A stretch of 64,000 bases of DNA from Zobellia laminariae (GCF_009725995.1 NZ_RCNS01000003.1:744001-808000), one strand, 5' to 3'; positions 18,678 to 27,128 are shown, counted from the first letter of the stretch. Numbers and translations: made by a program. Notes: generated by a model not told the origin, from the sequence alone.

Positions 18678-19154
18678 ATGAAAAAACACATATTAACAGC
18701 AGCAGTTTTAGCATTTGCATTAACTGCCTGCACCGGAACAAAAAAGGCAACTATGAATAAGACGGATGATGAAATGACCGCACAACAAACGAGCAGGCCA
18801 ACAGTTTCATCCATAGAGAATTCTTCAACGGAAATAGATAATGTATCCAGTGGCGTTGCTGCCCAGACCAATGGCTCAACAGGGGCTATGAACAATGTTC
18901 AAGCAACTAGGACTAGTAATACTAGTTACAATAGTGCTATGATGAACAGTAGTATTTACGAAGAAATAGGTATGACCGAAGACCAAATCACCGCTTATGA
19001 AGCTGCCATGGAAAACTTTGAAAATAAAAAACGTAATGCGCCTAATGGTGAGATGTTGGGTAGTATAGAGAGTGAACGCACAAGGCAAATGAAAAGCATT
19101 CTTTCTGAAGACCAGTTTGAAACGTATCAAAATTGGGAATCCGAAAACCAATAA
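18678..19154 (+). CDS. Small lipoprotein, unknown function
   Basis: A 158-residue predicted lipoprotein. The start chosen is the ATG at 18678 because it begins MKKHILTAAVLAFALTAC, a textbook lipoprotein signal with cleavage before the Cys. The 47 codons that could be read upstream are not signal-like. After the Cys come a low-complexity Ser/Thr/Asn-rich region and a helical C-terminal half (MTEDQITAYEAAMENFENKK; RQMKSILSEDQFETYQNW). The tail resembles the LTxxQ-type helical repeats of periplasmic stress and metal sensors such as Spy/CpxP, but the match is weak. A strong terminator follows, so it is probably a single-gene transcript. Confidence 0.8.
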   Translation: MKKHILTAAVLAFALTACTGTKKATMNKTDDEMTAQQTSRPTVSSIENSSTEIDNVSSGVAAQTNGSTGAMNNVQATRTSNTSYNSAMMNSSIYEEIGMTEDQITAYEAAMENFENKKRNAPNGEMLGSIESERTRQMKSILSEDQFETYQNWESENQ

Positions 19155-19180
19155 TATATTTTTAATAGCAATATAAAAGT

Positions 19181-19215
19181 GACAAGGCCCCATAACAGTA
19201 GTTTGCGGCCTTGTC
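19181..19215 (+). terminator. Rho-independent terminator after the lipoprotein gene
   Basis: A perfect 9-bp inverted repeat GACAAGGCC and GGCCTTGTC with a 17-base loop, followed by TTTTC. It begins 26 bp after the stop codon of the lipoprotein gene. Confidence 0.8.
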
Positions 19216-19343
19216 TTTTCTTCCCTAGCTATTCTGAAGACCAAGATTATTGATTCAGCAGACCACAATAATCCAATTATACAAACTGTATATGCGGCTT
19301 GTAATTCATAACACCAATTTTAAACAAACTAATATAATATCTG

Positions 19344-19832
19344 ATGATTTTGTTAGCAAGGGTTAATCACTTGTTAGTGAGGGTTCAAAAAGACTTTTCA
19401 GAAATAGGAATCGAACCTGACTGGACCTTTCACTCCGAGTTTCTATTCAAAATTTTACTTGCAATTCTAGCTGGTTTCTTTATAGGCATAGAAAGGGAAT
19501 ACAAGGGTAAAGATGCAGGATTAAAGACCAACATGTTGGTTTCGGCAGGTTCTTGCGCTTACGTAATTCTATCATTACAATTTTTAGGAAGCGAATTCAC
19601 GGATGTAACCCGTGTCTTAAGCCAAGTTGTTACTGGCATAGGTTTTTTGGGTGCAGGAGTAATTTTGAAAAGAGAAGATACCATTCACGGTCTAACAACA
19701 GCCGCTACGGTCTGGTGCAGTGCCGCTGCCGGTTGTATTGCCGCGCTATACATGATTACCAACCTAATGCTATTTACAGCAGCGGTGGTTGCTGTAAATA
19801 TAATATTCGGCCTACTCGATAAAAAAATATAA
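19344..19832 (+). CDS. MgtC/SapB family membrane protein
   Basis: A 162-residue inner-membrane protein with four or five hydrophobic helices. The MgtC signature is clear: LLAILAGFFIGIEREYKGKDAGLKTNMLVSAGSCAYV, written here as the two pieces GFFIGIEREYKG and LKTNMLVSAGS, then GIGFLGAGVILKRE and GLTTAATVWCSAAAGC. The family is linked to growth in low Mg2+ and to virulence in some species; in environmental Bacteroidota its role is unknown. Only the transmembrane domain is present and the C-terminal ACT-like domain of Salmonella MgtC is absent, as is common for the SapB type. The first 25 residues are not conserved in character, so a later start is possible. The next gene starts 23 bp on. Confidence 0.9.
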   Translation: MILLARVNHLLVRVQKDFSEIGIEPDWTFHSEFLFKILLAILAGFFIGIEREYKGKDAGLKTNMLVSAGSCAYVILSLQFLGSEFTDVTRVLSQVVTGIGFLGAGVILKREDTIHGLTTAATVWCSAAAGCIAALYMITNLMLFTAAVVAVNIIFGLLDKKI

Positions 19833-19855
19833 CAACAGCCTAGAAAGTCAGAAAA

Positions 19856-20458
19856 ATGTATTTATACCCTCCTAATCCGTCCATTTATTTATTCCTCGTA
19901 ACCGTTGTTCTTCCCTGCATCTCTGTTGTGGCACAAACCAAAAACGAAAAGGAATATATAATCTCAAAAGAAAATTTCCCAGAAGTAGCATTATTACAAC
20001 TTGAAAATAAACTGAGCTCGGCAAAGAGAATACGATACTTTAAAGAATATGATAATACTCAAATAGGCTATGAGGTAAAATTTAAACTTGAGAAAATGTA
20101 TCACAGCGTGGAATTTGATTCTATAGGACAGCTTGAGGATATAGAAACTTACATAGAAGAAAAAGATATACCCGAGTCCACCTTACAACGGGTAAATAAC
20201 TTTTTGGAAGATGAATTTAACACCTACAGAATCATAAAAATACAACGCCAGTATACAACGGAAATAACTAAAGCTCCAGAGGCATTGTACCAATATGCTT
20301 TTAATAAGGATAAGAATATTGGAGAAAATTATGAAATAGTTATTGCCGGCAGGGATCAAGAAGATTTTGAAAATTCTGAGTTGCTATTCTCTTCTGAAGG
20401 TAGCTTAATCAACAAACGAAAATTCGCATCTATTGGATATGACCACATACTCTATTAA
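19856..20458 (+). CDS. Exported protein, PepSY-like fold suspected
   Basis: A 200-residue protein with a signal peptide (YLFLVTVVLPCISVVAQ, cleavage near residue 27). The mature part is a charged alpha/beta pattern: FPEVALLQLENKLSSAKRI, a strand YEVKFKLEKMYHSVEFDSIG, then IPESTLQRVNNFLEDEF and a second strand set. The helix followed by strands and EFDSIGQL is what PepSY-like (BLIP-fold) periplasmic proteins of Bacteroidota show, but I cannot confirm the family. It overlaps the following DUF2490 gene by 20 bp and lies 23 bp after mgtC, so the three probably form an operon. Confidence 0.7.
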   Translation: MYLYPPNPSIYLFLVTVVLPCISVVAQTKNEKEYIISKENFPEVALLQLENKLSSAKRIRYFKEYDNTQIGYEVKFKLEKMYHSVEFDSIGQLEDIETYIEEKDIPESTLQRVNNFLEDEFNTYRIIKIQRQYTTEITKAPEALYQYAFNKDKNIGENYEIVIAGRDQEDFENSELLFSSEGSLINKRKFASIGYDHILY

Positions 20459-21125
20459 ATCTTTTTTTTTCGTTCTTTTGCTTTTGGCCTCCTCATTAAT
20501 ATTACAAGGCCAAGAAACTTTCATGGGATATTGGGAGCCAGAAATAGGTATATCATATAAGGTAGCGCCCTTATATTCACATAAATTTTCCATTGAAAAA
20601 AGAACACTTTGGTTTGAGGACAAGACCGTTTTTGACGTGGAACAAATTGATGTTTCGCATTTCTCAAACTATAAGTTGCTAGATAATCAAAGCATTGCTC
20701 TTGGGCTTATGTACCGCTTCGAATCGCTTTTCTCTGACGAGCGCGATGAGTTTCGGTTAACGGAACAGTACAATCTTACCACCACCCACATTAATTATAG
20801 GTTAGGGCACCGTATTAGGGCAGAGCAACAATTTTCAGGCACTCCCATCAATCATCGATTTCGATATCGATTAACTATAGATTTCCCCCTACAGGGAACA
20901 AGGCTTGATGTAGGAGAAATGTTCTTCATTTCTTCCATCGAAAACTTACTGACCGTGGCAAAAACCCAAAAACCTGAATACGATCAGCGTTATTCAATAT
21001 CTCTAGGATTATTATTAAACAAAAAATTGACCCTTACGAATGGCTTGGAATATCGATTGGAAAATTATTCAAATCAGGCAGCTCATAGTTTATTTTTGTT
21101 CAGCTCGCTTAATATAGACTTGTAA
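20439..21125 (+). CDS. DUF2490 outer-membrane beta-barrel protein
   Basis: A 228-residue protein with a signal peptide (FFFVLLLLASSLILQGQ). Many short amphipathic strands follow: WEPEIGISYKVAPLYSHKFS, SIALGLMYRFESLF, INYRLGHRIRAEQQF and FRYRLTIDFPLQG. It ends in SLFLFSSLNIDL, a barrel-type terminus. DUF2490 proteins are predicted outer-membrane barrels that are common in Bacteroidota and without known function. The ATG at 20439 is chosen over a TTG two codons earlier. Overlap of 20 bp with the exported protein upstream suggests coupled translation. Confidence 0.8.
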   Translation: MTTYSIKSFFFVLLLLASSLILQGQETFMGYWEPEIGISYKVAPLYSHKFSIEKRTLWFEDKTVFDVEQIDVSHFSNYKLLDNQSIALGLMYRFESLFSDERDEFRLTEQYNLTTTHINYRLGHRIRAEQQFSGTPINHRFRYRLTIDFPLQGTRLDVGEMFFISSIENLLTVAKTQKPEYDQRYSISLGLLLNKKLTLTNGLEYRLENYSNQAAHSLFLFSSLNIDL

Positions 21126-21302
21126 AATCATTGTGATTTACTATTTCGCTTAAATTCTCAAAGAAGCTTTATTCTTGAGTTAAAAAATATAGGTATACCG
21201 ATCGTCTATATATTTTTCATTCAATAACTTTTCATCGAGTTATTCAAAGTCAACTCTGTTCCCCTATGTCCAAGAATAAATCAATTTACAAAATAGAGCA
21301 AA

Positions 21303-21977
21303 ATGAAAAAACATATAGTTAAGATCAAATCAATAAAATTCATTAATTATAACGTCTTAGAAATAAAGACGGATAGACCTGAAGGTTATGAATTTAAGCC
21401 TGGTCAAGCAACAGAAATGTCTATCAATACGGAACAGTGGAAAGAAGAGACACGTCCGTTTACCTTTACAAGTCTACCCCAAGACGATTACCTAGAATTC
21501 ACTATAAAAGTGTACCCAGACCATAACGGAATGACAGAACAACTTTCTAGGTGTAAAGAAGGTGACGAACTTATTTTAAGAGATGTTTTTGGAGCTATTC
21601 AATACAAAGGAAAGGGAACGTTTCTAGCAGGGGGTGCCGGTGTAACACCATTTATTTCTATTTTACGGTCTCTGGAAATGCAAAACGACCTTGTAAAAAA
21701 TGCCTTGATATTCGCCAATAAAGCGGAGAAAGATATTTTTCTTCGCGATGAGTTCGAAAACTTATTGGGACGAAACTACGTGAATGTGCTATCCGAAGAA
21801 AACATAGCCAAATACGCTCACGGTCATATTGATGAAAATTTTATGAGATCTACAATTTCTGATTACTCACAGTATTTCTATGTTTGCGGACCTCCTGAAA
21901 TGACGGATAAGGTGGTTGAGGACCTTAAAAAATTAGGTGCTACAGATGATAGAATCATAATTGAGGATTACGATTGA
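21303..21977 (+). CDS. Ferredoxin-NADP reductase-like flavoprotein
   Basis: A 224-residue FAD/NAD(P)H oxidoreductase with only the two core domains. The FAD-binding barrel shows the RPFTFTSLP motif (about 55-63). The nucleotide-binding domain shows GGAGVTPFISILRSL (about 107-121) and the CGPPEMTDKVV motif near the end. There is no iron-sulfur domain, so it needs a separate electron acceptor such as a ferredoxin, flavodoxin or globin. The gene is preceded by about 175 bp of spacer and followed by a strong bidirectional terminator, so it is probably transcribed alone. The physiological partner is not shown by context. Confidence 0.88.
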   Translation: MKKHIVKIKSIKFINYNVLEIKTDRPEGYEFKPGQATEMSINTEQWKEETRPFTFTSLPQDDYLEFTIKVYPDHNGMTEQLSRCKEGDELILRDVFGAIQYKGKGTFLAGGAGVTPFISILRSLEMQNDLVKNALIFANKAEKDIFLRDEFENLLGRNYVNVLSEENIAKYAHGHIDENFMRSTISDYSQYFYVCGPPEMTDKVVEDLKKLGATDDRIIIEDYD

Positions 21978-22044
21978 TTTTTCCACTTTAGATATTTCAT
22001 CTCGGTGATTCAATATTCATAAAACTATAAAATTCACACATTTT

Positions 22045-22076
22045 AAAAAACCGCCACTGCGAAGTGGCGGTTTTTA
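22045..22076. terminator. Strong bidirectional terminator
   Basis: CCGCCACT and AGTGGCGG (22051-22070) form a perfect 8-bp GC-rich stem with a GCGA tetraloop. Six A precede it and five T follow it. It separates the convergent flavoprotein gene and the Cys-rich protein gene and suits both strands. Confidence 0.92.
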
Positions 22077-22081
22077 TTCTG

Positions 22082-22399
22082 TTAAGCAGCAAGTTTACGA
22101 CACTCATCGGCACATACCAAACAAGAGGCTGCACATACCTTACAGTGCCCATGTTCGTGTTGCTGACATTGTTCAGCACACCACTCACAGATTTCTGCAC
22201 ATATTTTTGCATAATCTTTCGTAAACCGGCTATCGGCTACCATAGACTTAATGCATATTAAACAGGCATCTACACACTCTATACAGCACTTTGGACAATC
22301 ATTGATACTTTCCGTTCCTACCATCTGTACTAGGCAATTCTGGCAATCTATCAAACACTGCTGACAAGCTTTTATACAACTTTCATAGTTAGATATCAT
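22082..22399 (-). CDS. Cys-rich four-helix-bundle copper-binding-type protein
   Basis: A 105-residue protein with about eighteen cysteines spaced as CxxC and CxxxC along predicted helices: CIKACQQCLIDCQNC, CPKCCIECVDACLIC, CAEICEWCAEQCQQ and CKVCAASCLVCADEC. A short His patch HEHGHC lies in the third. This is the pattern of the DUF326 four-helix family, whose studied members (Csp proteins) store many Cu(I) ions inside the bundle. There is no signal peptide, so storage would be cytosolic. It may share a promoter region with the DJ-1 gene upstream on the same strand (60 bp). Confidence 0.85.
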   Translation of the reverse strand: MISNYESCIKACQQCLIDCQNCLVQMVGTESINDCPKCCIECVDACLICIKSMVADSRFTKDYAKICAEICEWCAEQCQQHEHGHCKVCAASCLVCADECRKLAA

Positions 22400-22459
22400 T
22401 TTCTATATTTTTAAGGTTCTTTATTAATTGCGCGTAAATGATGTGCTCCTTACTACGCA

Positions 22460-23017
22460 TTAAGCATTTTGTTTCTCGTGTTTACCTTCTTTGACTTCCT
22501 CAATAAGTTTGTTGCAAAAAGCAGGTAAATCATCAGGATTTCTGCTAGTTACCAATCCATTATCCACGACTACAGGCTCATCCACCCATTTGCCTCCAGC
22601 ATTAATAACATCTTCTTTTATACTTTTGTAGGAGGTAACTTTTCTTCCGTCAATTACGCCCGCATTTATAAGAAGCCATGGTGCATGACAAATAGCCGCT
22701 ACTGGTTTTCTTCTCTCAAAAAAGGCTTTTATAAAATTGAGAGCTACTGTATGGGTTCGTAACGTATCAGGATTCATGACTCCTCCTGGCAAAACCAGAG
22801 CATCATAATCGTGTACGGGAGCAGAATCAACATTTCTATCGACTTTTATACTTTTGCCCCAATCGGTCTTGTCCCAGCCTTTGATTTCGCCTTCTTTTAT
22901 TGAAATAATATCTACTGTTGCGCCTTCGATTTTTAGCGCCTCTAGGGGAGCAAAAAGTTCTGATTGCTCAAAGCCATCGGCCGCCAAAATCGCTACTTTT
23001 TTATCTTTTAATTTCAT
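22460..23017 (-). CDS. DJ-1/PfpI family protein (class I amidotransferase fold)
   Basis: A 185-residue stress-type protein. The nucleophile is Cys110 in AAICHAPWLL with His111 beside it, and the conserved acidic residue is Glu17 in DGFEQSE, as in the PfpI/YhbO/YajL group. The members studied act as proteases, chaperones or glyoxal-damage enzymes. The ATG at 23015-23017 (MKLKDKKVAILAADGF) is chosen; the 32 codons upstream look like a hydrophobic spurious extension. It neighbours several small stress-like genes, which supports a role in stress resistance. Confidence 0.88.
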   Translation of the reverse strand: MKLKDKKVAILAADGFEQSELFAPLEALKIEGATVDIISIKEGEIKGWDKTDWGKSIKVDRNVDSAPVHDYDALVLPGGVMNPDTLRTHTVALNFIKAFFERRKPVAAICHAPWLLINAGVIDGRKVTSYKSIKEDVINAGGKWVDEPVVVDNGLVTSRNPDDLPAFCNKLIEEVKEGKHEKQNA

Positions 23018-23247
23018 GATATTGGGTTTTATTTTAAGTGAATATTTTATCTGAAAATAAAGAAATAAGTTAGCTAAGCTTACTCCTAAAAAAATCAACA
23101 TTAATGATATCACTTGTATAGCTCACAGCAACAAAGCAATAGTGGTGAATTGGGTCAACATATTGTTTTAATGAATCAATGCCCATTAGTTTTATGGAGT
23201 ATTTTAAATATCTGAATTATAAAAAAATAAGATTATGGCTAATACAA

Positions 23248-23379
23248 ATGATAAACGAAAATTTAAAAGAAATAAAAGAACAAGTAAACCCTACTAACCC
23301 AACGGGAAATGTTAATCAAGAAACCAATGAATTCAACATTGAAGAGGATACGATTCGCAATCAGCAAAACAAGGGTTAA
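23248..23379 (+). CDS. Possible small acidic peptide (43 aa)
   Basis: An open stretch MINENLKEIKEQVNPTNPTG... ending IRNQQNKG, hydrophilic and rich in Asn and Glu, without signal or membrane segment. Such short disordered peptides are frequent beside stress genes in Flavobacteria, but I know no family for it. A 20-codon reading from the ATG at 23235 in another frame (MANTNDKRKFKRNKR) competes. Keep as tentative. Confidence 0.35.
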   Translation: MINENLKEIKEQVNPTNPTGNVNQETNEFNIEEDTIRNQQNKG

Positions 23380-23437
23380 CAAATTTAGCTCGAAAGGTTT
23401 CCAAGTAGAGCCTTTCGTTTATGCAAAATCATTTATT

Positions 23438-24034
23438 ATGTATAAAACAAAAGAAATAAGGTGGTTTTTTGATAATGACAACCAACATATTAAAGAATGG
23501 TTTAAACAACGGGATTTAAATTTTGATTGTAGTGAAGAGAGACGTGATCTTTATTTGAATACAAAGAGCAAAAGCTTTAATATTAAACTAAGGGATAATA
23601 GAATAGAAATTAAACAACGGGAGTCATGCCCTGTGGGCCGCACCAACCTCTATACTGCATTTGGCTATTCTGAAAAATGGATAAAATGGAGTTTTTCTTT
23701 ACAAGACGCCCAAGCTGAATATGGCATATTATCAGACCTTGAAAATAATGAATGGGTAGAAGTCGCAAAAAATAGGTTAACCGTAAATGTTATAAATGTA
23801 AATGGAAAGTTGGAAATTAGACAGACCACTGAAGATATAGAATCTGGCTGCCAAATTGAATACAGCAAAGTAACCGTTAAAAATAAAATCAGTTATACTT
23901 TTGGTTTTGAGTGGTTTGGCAAAGAAAAAGTATTTCTTGATGAGACCTTTTTAAGTACTATTCTTGGCGATACGAAGCTAACCCTTAATCAGTCTATGGG
24001 ATACGCCGAATTTTTAAAAAGAAAAGAATTATAG
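23438..24034 (+). CDS. Conserved-looking hypothetical protein (CYTH-like possible)
   Basis: A 198-residue soluble protein. The ATG at 23438 is chosen because the sequence becomes protein-like there (MYKTKEIRWFFDND). Strand patterns rich in Arg, Lys and Glu (RRDLYLNTKSKSFNIKLRDNR and then IEIKQR) alternate with helices. The mix of an N-terminal Lys/Glu strand and basic strands recalls the CYTH/triphosphate-tunnel fold, but the diagnostic ExExK is not seen, so this is only a guess. It stands alone on the plus strand and converges on the next gene, with one base between stops. Confidence 0.65.
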   Translation: MYKTKEIRWFFDNDNQHIKEWFKQRDLNFDCSEERRDLYLNTKSKSFNIKLRDNRIEIKQRESCPVGRTNLYTAFGYSEKWIKWSFSLQDAQAEYGILSDLENNEWVEVAKNRLTVNVINVNGKLEIRQTTEDIESGCQIEYSKVTVKNKISYTFGFEWFGKEKVFLDETFLSTILGDTKLTLNQSMGYAEFLKRKEL

Positions 24035-24035
24035 C

Positions 24036-24284
24036 TTACCAATTCTCAATTTCGGAACGAATTTCTGGGACGCTCTTATTTGTTACTTCACTTATTTTTT
24101 CTAATACCCTTTCGAAACCGCCAGTTTCAAAATACAAATCCCCCAACTCTACGTTAGGGTGTTCTTTTAAATACTCCTCTTGAATGTCGTTCCACTTATC
24201 ACGTAGGCTTTCATAGGTATGTTTACTTGATTGAGAATCTTTCCAGTTAACATTACTCTCTCGGTTAATATTTCTTTCATCCAT
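24036..24284 (-). CDS. Small hydrophilic hypothetical protein (82 aa)
   Basis: An 82-residue acidic protein: NVNWKDSQSSKHTYESLRDKW, then YLKEHPNVELGDLYFETGGF, ending PEIRSEIENW. No signal or membrane segment. The overall look (WNDI, a short Gly turn, helices) is that of small cytosolic stress proteins of the CsbD kind, without a firm match. It lies 13 bp after the PRC-barrel gene on the same strand, so the two are probably cotranscribed. Confidence 0.65.
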   Translation of the reverse strand: MDERNINRESNVNWKDSQSSKHTYESLRDKWNDIQEEYLKEHPNVELGDLYFETGGFERVLEKISEVTNKSVPEIRSEIENW

Positions 24285-24297
24285 AATTCTATTCTAT

Positions 24298-25008
24298 TTA
24301 TTTTTTTCGAAATTTGGAATCGTCAAACTCTTTTCTTCCATAGAATGACTCATCTTCTTCTAGATCGCCCTCACCATCTATTGTTTCGTTCTTCGCATTG
24401 AACCAATTAACTTCATTACCTTCTGAAGACACAATGGTTGCATCGTTATCAGAAATAAGCTCCTTGAAGTTTTCTCTTCGTTCTTGTTTATAGAGTTCTG
24501 CATTTTCCATCTCACGCTCTATAGGTTTTGTTTTTGGTTGATGTACAAATCTCCTGTTATACGAGTCTAAAATAGCATTTTCATAAGAGCGGTCTATAGC
24601 GCTATTTTCCCGAATACGTTTGGTACTGGCGAAGGTAGTATGGTCAATGGTCATTGTAAAAATATAGTCTTCTGCCATATTAATATCTACTAGACCTATA
24701 GGAATTATAATATGGTTCTCTCCTTTTTCATTGACGAATTCTTTTAATCGCGTGTCCGTATGATCATAATAAGGGTCATGTTCGGCATCAATAATTGTGG
24801 CATCTACCTCAATATCCAAGTACACAACCTTCTCTACTCTTTTGTTTACGAGTAAATTTTTGACACTCCCTACATTTCTCAAGTTAGCATCTTTAACGAT
24901 CCAGCCCCGAATATCCGGGTAACCATCTTCAATTTTGTATTCTGAAAGTTCGTTGAGATAGTATAAATGTTTTTCCTTGATTCCCATAATACCTTGTTTA
25001 TTGGACAC
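24298..25008 (-). CDS. PRC-barrel domain protein
   Basis: A 236-residue cytosolic protein. The first 150 residues form a PRC-barrel of the reaction-centre-H-like type: LYYLNELSEYKIEDGYPDIRG, WIVKDANLRNVGSVKNLLV, KVVYLDIEV, and ENHIIIPIGLVDI. A charged, probably disordered tail follows with a YKQERRENF segment. Non-photosynthetic Bacteroidota have such proteins near stress genes; function is unknown. A start at Met8 (24987, MGIKEKHLYYL) fits the domain better than Met1. It leads a short run of minus-strand genes with the 82-residue protein. Confidence 0.8.
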   Translation of the reverse strand: MSNKQGIMGIKEKHLYYLNELSEYKIEDGYPDIRGWIVKDANLRNVGSVKNLLVNKRVEKVVYLDIEVDATIIDAEHDPYYDHTDTRLKEFVNEKGENHIIIPIGLVDINMAEDYIFTMTIDHTTFASTKRIRENSAIDRSYENAILDSYNRRFVHQPKTKPIEREMENAELYKQERRENFKELISDNDATIVSSEGNEVNWFNAKNETIDGEGDLEEDESFYGRKEFDDSKFRKK

Positions 25009-25049
25009 ATAGCCCGGTTCATAAATAGCAGTCGCCTCACTACCTGTTC

Positions 25050-25157
25050 TTACCCCATATTACCTGCATATATAAAATACAGTACTGCGGCTATAACTAG
25101 TATTAAAACCAGCCAAGGCCAGATGGGACGTTTTTTACGTATTTTTATTTCTGCCAT
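25050..25157 (-). CDS. Small single-pass membrane peptide (35 aa)
   Basis: An ATG at 25155-25157 opens MAEIKIRKKRPIWPWLV, a basic N-terminus and then one membrane helix (LVLILVIAAVLYFIYAG), ending NMG before TAA. Similar openings (MAEIKI plus basic residues plus a PxWPW helix) are, from memory, common among small Flavobacteriaceae membrane proteins that usually carry an acidic tail. If so this copy is truncated. It sits 5 bp after a lipoprotein gene on the same strand. Confidence 0.6.
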   Translation of the reverse strand: MAEIKIRKKRPIWPWLVLILVIAAVLYFIYAGNMG

Positions 25158-25162
25158 TTTTT

Positions 25163-25417
25163 TCAATTTTTCTCTGAACTATCAATTTCTGTATTACTTG
25201 GACTTCTAGTACTATCAACTGCTGTAGTATCTACCTCTTCATCTCCGGCCCATTTCTCCGCTTTTTCCATAGCCTCAATTTGTGTTTCTTTCACACCATC
25301 CATAGGAGTTCTCTTTGTTGCAGAATCTTCAGGACTTTCGCCGCAGGACATAACAAATACAAAACATACCAATGCACATAACCGTTTATATAAACTTACT
25401 CTCTTCATTAATTTCAC
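25163..25417 (-). CDS. Small acidic lipoprotein (84 aa)
   Basis: A predicted lipoprotein with the signal LCALVCFVFVMSC, lipid attachment at the Cys followed by GES. The mature part of about 60 residues is acidic, Ser/Thr/Glu-rich and probably unstructured (VDTTAVDSTRSPSNTEIDSS). No family is recognised. It is packed against the 35-residue membrane peptide (5 bp) and belongs to the run of small envelope genes. Confidence 0.65.
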   Translation of the reverse strand: MKLMKRVSLYKRLCALVCFVFVMSCGESPEDSATKRTPMDGVKETQIEAMEKAEKWAGDEEVDTTAVDSTRSPSNTEIDSSEKN

Positions 25418-25517
25418 TTTTTATTAATTAATAGCTCTGTATGAAATTATACTACCGGCAGAAAAGTAATTGGTCGAATCGATAGAAAAATTATCTTTAA
25501 AAAGATGCTGTACATGA

Positions 25518-25721
25518 CTATTGTGAACTTGTATTCAGAACCAAGAACACTATGGCTAGAAATACAACAAAAGCAAATATCATGATAATGGTCGCCCAAG
25601 GAAAACGATTTTTAGGTACGTTGGTAGTTTGATTGTGCACGGACCCGTCATCTACTTGTTTCGTTGGCATTGGCGCACTTTCACTTGCTTTTAATCGCTC
25701 TTTATTTGCTCCTGTACTCAT
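25518..25721 (-). CDS. Small tail-anchored membrane protein (67 aa)
   Basis: A 67-residue protein with a hydrophilic N-terminal 40 residues and one C-terminal membrane helix (ATIIMIFAFVVFLAIVFLVL), leaving only a short tail outside. No family known to me. Same strand as the lipoprotein and PRC-barrel genes, about 100 bp upstream of the former. Confidence 0.6.
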   Translation of the reverse strand: MSTGANKERLKASESAPMPTKQVDDGSVHNQTTNVPKNRFPWATIIMIFAFVVFLAIVFLVLNTSSQ

Positions 25722-26127
25722 TTCTTGTTTTTTAATAGTTATCCATCTAAATAGGCATTAGACTATCTTAGCTGTGCTAAATAGAAGAGCCCATCTATTT
25801 ACTAAATAAAGTTGAGAAACAACCAGGAAAAGAAATATCCTATTTCAATGAAATCTTAGCTCAAAAGCAAGACCTGTTTAGTTTTTTGACTTAAAAACTG
25901 AAAAGCTTTACTAATAATCTTAATCTTTATTTTTGGGGTCGTTTCGTGACATATAGGATATTCGACAAAATTCTATGGACAATAATTGGCTTGGGTGCCA
26001 TCTCCCGAACGACCAAAAAATATTTAATGGCAGGCTTCAATGTAAAAAATATTTTTCTTTTGAATTAAACCTTATTTTATTTGGAATATCATTTTTGGAG
26101 CAATATCCTTTATTTACTCCTAAAAAA

Positions 26128-27128
26128 ATGAAAATAGCGATATTTAGTTGTCATCCCTTTGAAAAAGAATTTATCGAAAAGGCCAATACGAAAAGCCACC
26201 ACCTTATTTACATACATGAACCTATAACCCTTACAACCGTTAAGAAGGCTAAGGATTGTGAAGTTGTTAGCATCTTTTCTTCCGATAATGCAAATAGGGA
26301 CGTACTGAAAAAATTGGTCGAAATGGGAGTGGGATTAATTGCAACGCGCTCCGCAGGAACAGATCATATTGATTTACAGGCCGCAGCTGAATTTGATATC
26401 TATATTGCCAATGTACCAAAATATTCGCCTAATGCCATTGCAGAACACTGTATCGCCTTGACTTTGGCATTATACCGCAAATTAAAGCCCTCATTTGAAC
26501 GTGTCGGTAATTATAATTTTTCATTGGAAGGTCAAATAGGAATGGAAATTAAATCCAAAACGGTCGGCATTTGTGGCACGGGTGATATTGGGGAAGTTCT
26601 GGCCAATTTATTCCATGGTTTCGGAGCCCATATTCTTTTGTACGATTCCAAAAGGAATTCAAATTTAATCAATAAATCTTGGGCTAAGTACGCTACAAAG
26701 GAAAGCATCCTTGAAAAATGTGACATCATTTCATTGAATTTACCCTTAAACAATGAAACGGAAGAGTTTATCTCTTTTCAGGAATTGGAGACTATGAAAA
26801 ATTCTGCCATACTTATTAACACAGGCCGAGGCAAATTAGTAAATACCGGCCATATTTATAATGCTATGCGTGAGAAAAAGATTTCCGGATTTGCCATGGA
26901 TGTATACGAAAATGAAAAAGGAATCTTTCACAAAGATCTTTCTAAAAGTAATGAAAAAGATCATTTGCCGAATCATTGATTGAGTTAGACCATGTCATAG
27001 TAACAGCCCATCAGGCTTTTTTAACCGACACGGCTTTACAAAATATAATGAAAACTACTTTTCGTAATATTCAAGATTTCGCAGATGGAAATTCGGTAGA
27101 GAATTTGGTTTTCTTCAATATGCAATAA
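26128..27128 (+). pseudogene. D-2-hydroxyacid dehydrogenase (D-lactate type), frameshifted at the 3' end
   Basis: A NAD-dependent reductase of 2-oxoacids, most like D-lactate dehydrogenase. The first frame from the ATG at 26128 holds the catalytic domain start, the NAD motif GICGTGDIGE (147-156), the catalytic Arg234 in NTGRGKL and the Glu of MDVYENE. It then stops at 26979 after KDHLPNH. The missing end continues in another frame, LIELDHVIVTAHQAFLTDTA, to a TAA at 27126-27128. One absent T in the CATTTGCC at 26962-26969 explains the shift. The catalytic His is in TAHQAF, so the first reading frame alone would be inactive. Repaired length would be 333 residues, the family norm. Upstream codons before 26128 are not conserved-looking. 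Confidence 0.88.

Noticed and set aside
19405..19425. tRNA-like T-loop motif (GGAATCGAACCTG)
   Set aside because: It lies in the open mgtC frame (SEIGIEPDW) and no acceptor or anticodon stems can be formed around it.
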